Source of the DNA: Alphaproteobacteria bacterium
GTDB taxonomy: Bacteria; Pseudomonadota; Alphaproteobacteria; RF32; CAG-239
Direction: 5' to 3'
DNA length: 55,973 bases
Assembly (NCBI GenBank): GCA_017528205.1
Contig: JAFXPE010000030.1
Coordinates: 1-55,973, forward strand
Of the stretch, positions 51,179 to 55,973 are shown in pieces. The position numbers were made by a program, and so were the translations under genes. Numbering within the stretch: position 1 is the stretch's first letter; every line of letters starts with the position of its first letter. The notes beneath the pieces are model-generated. The model was not told the DNA's origin and did not search any database. It saw only the letters and a list, made by a program, of their open reading frames with translations.

Positions 51179-53497
51179 ATGCAACAGTTTCGCGCGTTAT
51201 TAAATAAAGAGTTGGGCGGATATTTTCAGAGTTATTTCGCTTATGCGGTGATTTTTGTTTATTTGTTTGTGTCGGTCGGTTCGGCCTATTATTTCGGCTC
51301 GTATTTGGCGGCGCATGACACGGCGGTTTATTCTTTGTTTTATATTCAGCCTTTGGTGCAAATTGCACTATTGCCGGCTCTCACCATGAAATTGTGGTCG
51401 GAAGAATATCGAACCGGAACGGCGGAGTTTTTGTTGACACAGCCGCTTAGTTTCAGAACGCCGGTGCTGGCTAAATTTGCGGCGGCCTTTTTGTTTGCGA
51501 TGATGATGTCGCTGTTTTTGTTGCCGTTTATATATTACACCTCGCGCACCTTGGCGCTGGATTGGGGAAACGTGGTTTGCTCTTATGTCGGCTTAGAGTT
51601 GCTGATTTTCCTGTTTTGTGCGGTGGGCACATGGATTTCGGCGATGAACAAGCATATAATTTTGGCCTATTTATTGAGTGTGTTTGTGACCGCTTTGTGG
51701 TTGGCCATGCCGTTTACCAAACTTTATGATATCTACAACAACTTTTTGTTGGCGGAAATCGGTTTGAGCGATGTGTTGTATTTTGTGTTGTTCGGGGCGG
51801 CGATTTTGTTTTTGAATACAACGGTTATGCAACTTCGGTATTCGGCGCAAAAACATAAAAAAGGAAAATTTGCGCTGTTTTGCATTTTTATTTTGTTGGG
51901 CGTTGGTTTGTTTAATACGGCAATTGCTTTGCTGTTTTCGCATAAGGCGGATTTTACGGCGCATAAATTTTATACCCCACAAGCGCAAAGCAAAGAAGTT
52001 ATAGCCGCGGTGGAAATTCCGACCTCTGTTGATGTGTATATTGCCAAAGATTTCAAGTCGCACAATGTTGAATATTTCAGATATTATCAGCAGGTTAAGC
52101 GCTTTTTGCAAAAATATGCCGAGCTTTCGGATAATATGATTAAGGTTAACGTAACGGAAGTTGAGCCGTTCAGCCAAATGGAAAGTCTGGTGCTCAATTA
52201 CGGTTTGTATTATGAAGAAAACGCCGAGGGAACAAAGGATTATTTCGGCGCAGTAATTCACGATAACAACGGGCAGGGCGTGACGATTAAGCAATTTTTG
52301 GCGGCACGGAGCAGATATTTGGAAAAAGATATCGATACAGCTTTGCTGAAATTGGCTGACGAAAGAGTGATGAAAACCATCGGGGTTTATATGGATCCGT
52401 CACAGGAACTGGAAAACTTTCAGGGATTTTTGCTCAATTTGGAAAACGATTATAATATCTTGAATATTTCCGGCGATGTTTATGAGCTTTCGCCGCGTTT
52501 GGAATTGCTGATTTTGATAAATCCGAAACAAATGTTGCCGATTTTCAAATATGCGGTTGACCAATATATTTTGAACGGCGGAAAGGTGATAATTTTGTTC
52601 GACTTGCTGACGGAAAAGCAATCGGATTATGTTAATTTGAGCCCGCTAAGCGTAGTGGATTTCTTCAATAAATGGGGCGTGTTGCTGGGTGAAGATTTGG
52701 TGGAAAGCGGAGAGCCGGCCGCCGAGTTTGTTTCCGGAGATTTGCCGCTGAATTTGTTTAAGGCAGCGGAGTTTGAAGTGAATAATCCTAAGTTGCGGGT
52801 TAAGCCGATTATCCGTTCGGGCGAGCGCTATATCGGGGCGCTTATCGAGGGAATTTTGCCGTCGGTGTTTGCCGAAAGTCCGGTGCAAGACGCCAAGCTG
52901 AAAGCACAAATGATGCCGCACAGCTTATATTCTGCCGGCGATGCTAAGGTGGCGATTATCGGCGATGTGGATTTGATTGATGACGATAATTGGGTGGCCG
53001 CAAGTTCTCCGGATAAAAATCCGTACAGCGCGGTTAATAAGGCCGTAAACGTTGAATTGTTGCGCAATTTGATTGATGAAATGGTGCAAAATCAGGTTTA
53101 TCGCAATTTGCCGCTCAGAAACGAAAAGCAAAATACTTTCAGCATCGGCGAAAAATTTTATACGCAAATATTTGAGCGCTATGAGCCGCTGTATATACAG
53201 ATAAACGAGGCAATTGAAAAATTGAAAATCGCCTTGTTTGAAAGCAGTGGGCAAAATCCGGATAAAATGGCGCAGTTGCTGCAGGTCAGCGAAGCCGGAC
53301 AACAAATTGCCGAGTTGGAAACGCAATCGGAGGGCGTGTTATATCAAATGAAAGAGCTGTATTCGCGGGCAATTCGTTTCAGTATGTTGTTGAATATTCT
53401 GATTGTACCGATGGCGACAGCGGGTTTGCTTTATGCGCTGATGGCGTGGGCTCGCCGCAGGCGTAAAAAACAGGTTTTGGAGATGTTTGATGAGTAA
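51179..53497 (+). CDS. ABC-2 permease fused to GldG-like auxiliary domain
   Basis: 772 residues from ATG 51179 (GAGAGGG upstream). Residues 1-240 are an ABC-2 permease with six helices, with the LLNKELGGYFQSYFAYAVIFVYLF start and LTMKLWSEEYRTGTAEFLLTQPLS typical of GldF. Residues 255-720 form the periplasmic GldG-like (ABC_transp_aux) region: VDVYIAKDFKSHNVEYFRYYQQVKRFLQKYAEL, VIILFDLLTEKQ, then AKVAIIGDVDLIDDDNW. A final membrane helix (about 735-755) ends in RRRRKKQ. GldF and GldG are usually separate genes. Gld-type exporters act in envelope transport and gliding in other phyla; the role here is unknown. Confidence 0.88.
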   Translation: MQQFRALLNKELGGYFQSYFAYAVIFVYLFVSVGSAYYFGSYLAAHDTAVYSLFYIQPLVQIALLPALTMKLWSEEYRTGTAEFLLTQPLSFRTPVLAKFAAAFLFAMMMSLFLLPFIYYTSRTLALDWGNVVCSYVGLELLIFLFCAVGTWISAMNKHIILAYLLSVFVTALWLAMPFTKLYDIYNNFLLAEIGLSDVLYFVLFGAAILFLNTTVMQLRYSAQKHKKGKFALFCIFILLGVGLFNTAIALLFSHKADFTAHKFYTPQAQSKEVIAAVEIPTSVDVYIAKDFKSHNVEYFRYYQQVKRFLQKYAELSDNMIKVNVTEVEPFSQMESLVLNYGLYYEENAEGTKDYFGAVIHDNNGQGVTIKQFLAARSRYLEKDIDTALLKLADERVMKTIGVYMDPSQELENFQGFLLNLENDYNILNISGDVYELSPRLELLILINPKQMLPIFKYAVDQYILNGGKVIILFDLLTEKQSDYVNLSPLSVVDFFNKWGVLLGEDLVESGEPAAEFVSGDLPLNLFKAAEFEVNNPKLRVKPIIRSGERYIGALIEGILPSVFAESPVQDAKLKAQMMPHSLYSAGDAKVAIIGDVDLIDDDNWVAASSPDKNPYSAVNKAVNVELLRNLIDEMVQNQVYRNLPLRNEKQNTFSIGEKFYTQIFERYEPLYIQINEAIEKLKIALFESSGQNPDKMAQLLQVSEAGQQIAELETQSEGVLYQMKELYSRAIRFSMLLNILIVPMATAGLLYALMAWARRRRKKQVLEMFDE

Positions 53498-54431
53498 AAA
53501 ATATTTATGGTTTGCACTTGTTTTTTCGCTTGTCTCCTTTTTGTTTTGCGGCGGAGTTTGGCTTTATCAAAAGTCGCAAACAGAAGATTTGATGCGCGGT
53601 GAATATGCGTTTATTGCCAGTAAAAACAATTTGCGACAAATCGGTCGAATTCAAATGATAACTCCGGAAAGCGGCGAAATTAACATATACCGTCGCGACG
53701 GATTGTGGTATTTCAAAGAGGCCAAGGATTATTTTGCCAATGTCGAGCGCCTGTCAACCTTTTTCAAAATTGTAAACGAGGCTTTGATTGAACGTTCGGA
53801 CGCAGTTTCCGCCGCTGATTTGCACCACATGGAGTTGGATGAGAACGGTATGATTTTGCGCACTTATGATTTGAACAACCAGCTTTTGGATGCGGTTGTT
53901 CTTGGGGCGCGGCTGGATAAGGACTCAATTTATATGCGTCCCGAAAAAGGCAAAGACAGCGCTTATCTCATTGGTCCGGTGGGGGCTTTTTCGGGGCATC
54001 CGATGGATTGGATTCCGTATCCGCTGTTGGCGGTTAATTATGACCGGATTGAAAAGTTAATAATCAGAAGACATTTGCTTAATCGCGAAAAAATTGAAAA
54101 AAGAATCATCAGTTCGCCGGCAATGCGACAGTTTATTTTAACGCTTAAATACGTGGATTATTCCGGTTTGGTTTATAAAGAAGACGTTTTGGAGGATAAT
54201 ACGTTGTCGGTTGAAATGCACCCGATTGAGGTGGTGATGGACAACGGGCTGATTTATGCGCTTAATGTTTATAGAGTGCAGGAAGATTCATATTGGTTAG
54301 GAATAACGCTTAAGGCCGATAAAATTTCTCGTGCGGAAGTGGGGCCGTTTATTGCGCAAAATCAAAAGTATTACGCCGATTGGCTGTTTCAGCTGAACGA
54401 CGAGCAAGGACGGATTTTGTTTAATCTGTAA
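53490..54431 (+). CDS. DUF4340-like exported protein, partner of the Gld-type exporter
   Basis: 313 residues from ATG 53490, overlapping the permease stop by 8 bases (ATGAGTAA). One N-terminal membrane anchor (KYLWFALVFSLVSFLFCGGVWLY), then a periplasmic beta-rich region: IQMITPESGEINIYRRDGLWYF, VERLSTFFKIVNEALIERSDAV, ILRTYDLNNQLLDAVVLGARL, IYMRPEKGKDSAYLIGPVG. This follows the repeated module order of DUF4340 proteins, which commonly follow gldG genes. It probably works with the exporter as a periplasmic arm. Confidence 0.82.
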   Translation: MSKKYLWFALVFSLVSFLFCGGVWLYQKSQTEDLMRGEYAFIASKNNLRQIGRIQMITPESGEINIYRRDGLWYFKEAKDYFANVERLSTFFKIVNEALIERSDAVSAADLHHMELDENGMILRTYDLNNQLLDAVVLGARLDKDSIYMRPEKGKDSAYLIGPVGAFSGHPMDWIPYPLLAVNYDRIEKLIIRRHLLNREKIEKRIISSPAMRQFILTLKYVDYSGLVYKEDVLEDNTLSVEMHPIEVVMDNGLIYALNVYRVQEDSYWLGITLKADKISRAEVGPFIAQNQKYYADWLFQLNDEQGRILFNL

Positions 54432-54477
54432 AAAAAATGCCCGCGATATTAAAGGATATACCTTAACATCACGGGCA
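54431..54477 (-). terminator. Terminator of the ACP-like gene
   Basis: TGCCCGCGAT (54438-54447) and ATCACGGGCA (54468-54477) form the stem with one mismatch. On the minus strand it is followed by a T run (the A tract 54431-54437). A weaker T run on the plus side could also serve the exporter operon. Confidence 0.75.
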
Positions 54478-54493
54478 ATGGTCTTTTTTTACA

Positions 54494-54766
54494 TTATGCG
54501 CGCTCGGCAAGACATTTGTTGGCCGACTCGATGAAAGAACGTACGGTGTTGTCTTTCATTTGGTGGAACATTTCTATCGGCAAGCTGATGTTGTAGATGC
54601 GCTGCAACTCAATGGCCACATTGGCCAGACGAATATTCCCCATGTGCAAGTCGCGACCGAAGTCGGCATTGAGCAGTTGCTCATCGGAGAAGTTGTCAAC
54701 TTTGCAATCACGTCCGTAAGAAATGGCGCGCCGCATGTCCTGAAGTGTAATAGTAATCTTTTCCAT
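54494..54766 (-). CDS. Acyl-carrier-protein-like protein lacking the carrier serine
   Basis: 90 residues from the ATG at 54766 (an upstream in-frame ATG at 54877 is possible but gives a basic, AT-rich leader; neither has a convincing ribosome site). The sequence has the four-helix ACP layout: KITITLQDMRRAIS, then NADFGRDLHMGNIRLANVAIELQRIYNISLPIEMF aligned to the [20 protein letters not shown] region of ACP, and a last helix TVRSFIESANKCL. The serine that carries phosphopantetheine is replaced by Asn in HMGNIR, so it cannot be loaded in the normal way. A regulatory or structural use of the fold is possible. Confidence 0.7.
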   Translation of the reverse strand: MEKITITLQDMRRAISYGRDCKVDNFSDEQLLNADFGRDLHMGNIRLANVAIELQRIYNISLPIEMFHQMKDNTVRSFIESANKCLAERA

Positions 54767-54946
54767 ATCTGTAATAATTGGTTTGTTTGCTCTGAGAATA
54801 ACATTTTTATCAATTTTGTCAACAATCTTTGCGTTTTTTGTGATAAGGCGATATTTACGGCGCCGAATTTTAAGCAAAGAAAATTATTGCTTTTGTCGTT
54901 TGCGGCGGTATAATCATACAATAAAACAATGTAAAGGAGATAGAAA

Positions 54947-55498
54947 ATGATTTGGTTTTTAGCGGCTGTTAATTCCAGGATTGATGCCAGTTGTCAGAAA
55001 GATGCTGCCGAACGTTATAAGGCTGAATTAGATAAATTAAAGAAATTATTGAACGGCCATTATAAACGTTTTTATGATTCGGGAAAAGTTGCCGAAGAGT
55101 TTGATTGTGATGAGGCAAAACTTGTCGGAAAATATAAGGCTTATTACGAAAATGAACAGACGAAAATTGAGGCGGAATTCAAAGACGGCAAAATGGAAGG
55201 CAAATATAAAGAGTATTACGAAAACGGCAACCTTAAGGAAGAAGGCGAGTATCAGGACGGAGAGAAAAACGGAATATGGAAAACGTATTCCGAAAAAAAT
55301 GAAGTCAGCATCCAAAAGTTTCGTGAGGGAGAGGACTTAACCGATCTTTATAATAAAATGAAAAAAGTTGCGGCACGCCGGATCGAAGATGAGAAACTTA
55401 TGGAAGATGAAATTCTGCATACAACCGGTAGAAAAACAAGAGTTACAAATAAAAAGATGAATATCTTTAAGAAGTTTTATAATCTTTATATAAAGTAA
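54947..55498 (+). CDS. MORN-repeat protein (YwqK-antitoxin-like)
   Basis: 183 residues with AAAGGAG upstream. Residues 38-115 contain three to four MORN-2-type repeats of about 22 residues: GHYKRFYDSGKVAEEFDC, GKYKAYYENEQTKIEAEF, GKYKEYYENGNLKEEGEY, GIWKTYSEKNEVS. The C-terminal part is helical and Lys-rich, ending FKKFYNLYIK. Such repeats are annotated as YwqK-type antitoxins, but no matching toxin is adjacent and many members have other roles. A short, possibly signal-like N-terminus (IWFLAAVNSR) is too weak to call. Confidence 0.78.
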   Translation: MIWFLAAVNSRIDASCQKDAAERYKAELDKLKKLLNGHYKRFYDSGKVAEEFDCDEAKLVGKYKAYYENEQTKIEAEFKDGKMEGKYKEYYENGNLKEEGEYQDGEKNGIWKTYSEKNEVSIQKFREGEDLTDLYNKMKKVAARRIEDEKLMEDEILHTTGRKTRVTNKKMNIFKKFYNLYIK

Positions 55499-55524
55499 GG
55501 GTGTAGAAATTTTATTGACTTAAA

Positions 55525-55549
55525 AAGCCACCGCAAGGGTGGCTTTTTT
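55525..55549. terminator. Bidirectional terminator after the MORN-repeat gene
   Basis: AAGCCACC (55525-55532) pairs with GGTGGCTT (55538-55545), followed by T residues; an A run lies on the left. Confidence 0.9.
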
Positions 55550-55552
55550 GTA

Positions 55553-55574
55553 TTGGTGCCGACAGAGAGACTAA
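55553..55574 (-). pseudogene. Short tRNA 3'-end remnant
   Basis: ATTGGTGCCGACAGAGAGAC is identical to the CCA end, acceptor strand and part of the T-arm of the longer tRNA fragment at 55767-55813, and is likewise followed on the minus strand by a terminator hairpin. It is probably a relic of an earlier tRNA-Thr end. Confidence 0.6.
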
Positions 55575-55739
55575 AAATTTTTGTAAAAATTTTCTGCGCG
55601 GGCAGATAAGTTTTGCGGTGCGTCGGTTGCCCTTGCTGGCAAAATTTTTGCCCTTTGCCCGTCGTTAGAAAAATGTCCGCCGGACATTTTTCTTTTCTCC
55701 GGCCCTTCAGGAGTTCGAGTTCTCTTCGGCACAAAAAAA

Positions 55740-55764
55740 CACCCTTCAGAAAGGGTGCTTTTTT
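55740..55764. terminator. Terminator next to the tRNA fragment
   Basis: CACCCTT (55740-55746) pairs with AAGGGTG (55751-55757). T runs lie on both sides in the two orientations (55759-55764 on plus, A tract 55733-55739 for minus). On the minus strand it sits right after the tRNA CCA end, as a tRNA terminator would. Confidence 0.85.
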
Positions 55765-55766
55765 AT

Positions 55767-55813
55767 TGGTGCCGACAGAGAGACTCGAACTCCCGACCCA
55801 CTGATTACAAATC
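55767..55813 (-). pseudogene. 3' half of tRNA-Thr(TGT), probable attachment site
   Basis: Read on the minus strand: anticodon loop TTTGTAA with TCAG of the anticodon stem, variable loop, T-arm with GTTCGAGTC, acceptor strand TGTCGGC and encoded ACCA. The 5' half (expected GCCGACA...) is absent from the rest of the window. Homology starts inside the anticodon stem-loop, a common crossover point of tyrosine integrases, so this is most simply the displaced 3' fragment at one end of an integrated element to the right. Confidence 0.75.
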
Positions 55814-55973
55814 TTGCCAAGCACTTGAATCCCCTGTCTTTTAAGCACCTGTATTTAAACGTTTTTTTCTTTACCGGTAAAAGGTTACAAGAGATTTTGC
55901 TAATTGTCAACCTGTTTTAAAATTATCCGTGGAGTCGTCAACTGTTTCTTGCTCACTCACTCGGCGCTCACTC
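55814..55973. other. Unassigned sequence, possible start of an integrated element
   Basis: 160 bp of AT-rich DNA with a TTACCGGTAAA palindrome at about 55872-55882 and a TCACTCACTCGGCGCTCACTC run at the window end. No coding region is supported. Confidence 0.4.

Noticed and set aside
55486..55848. Minus-strand open frame of 120 codons
   Set aside because: It runs through two terminator hairpins and the tRNA fragment; the translation is a by-product of repeated tRNA-end sequences.

Overview
The window looks like chromosomal DNA of an AT-rich alphaproteobacterium. Evidence for this: a gcrA cell-cycle regulator gene, a circularly permuted (two-piece) tmRNA gene beside an alpha-type sspB, alphaproteobacterial families DUF2155, DUF4167, YbjN and a small ribbon-helix-helix protein, and an OprB-type porin. 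Three pilin-like genes share a GRSMIEMLGVLAIIGVL-type N-terminus that I associate with uncultured, probably gut-dwelling, Alphaproteobacteria; the exact lineage is an inference.

Layout. 1-2.85 kb: 3' part of a giant cysteine-rich repeat protein, then 0.65 kb of mosaic intergenic repeats. 3.5-8.7 kb: lytic transglycosylase, acyl-ACP thioesterase, YbjN-like protein, lgt, a degenerate GGDEF membrane protein and queA. 9-11.6 kb: an 881-aa protein of unknown function behind a strong promoter. 11.8-15.9 kb (minus): metG, a degenerate nuclease-like membrane protein and trkH. 16.1-19 kb (minus): a four-repeat putative lipoprotein, an N-formylglutamate amidohydrolase and a flavin reductase. 19.2-21.7 kb: xseB-ispA, a small protein and a CxxC membrane protein. 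21.7-24.5 kb (minus): a TPR-methyltransferase, permuted ssrA, sspB and an RHH protein. 24.7-31.3 kb: rpsD, a DUF805 protein, ftsK (minus), fabD-fabG. 31.8-38.7 kb: a secreted unknown (minus), gcrA, a porin, a retropepsin-like lipoprotein / transglutaminase-7TM / ATP-grasp ligase module, and a cyclophilin. 39.2-47.2 kb: a DUF4167 protein, a HAD phosphatase, two small unknowns, a ComM/YifB ATPase, a large exported protease-like protein and three tandem pilin-like genes. 47.3-50.3 kb (minus): two MlaD-type proteins, a DUF2155 protein and an AnmK-like kinase. 50.5-54.4 kb: a Gld-type ABC exporter with a fused permease/GldG subunit. 54.4-56 kb: an ACP-like protein without the carrier serine, a MORN-repeat protein, and a tRNA-Thr 3' fragment that probably marks the edge of an integrated element continuing past the window.

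The most striking non-coding observations are: (i) three large three-tiered hairpins placed directly at the stop codons of rpsD, fabG and the cyclophilin gene, with arms that differ between loci yet remain complementary within each locus, each followed by tandem extra copies of the right arm; (ii) a permuted tmRNA with tag ANDNFAPVAIAA directly upstream of sspB, whose product is the adaptor for that tag; (iii) a hairpin that would sequester the metG ribosome binding site; (iv) a recurring promoter form TTGCA(A/G)-N17-TATA.
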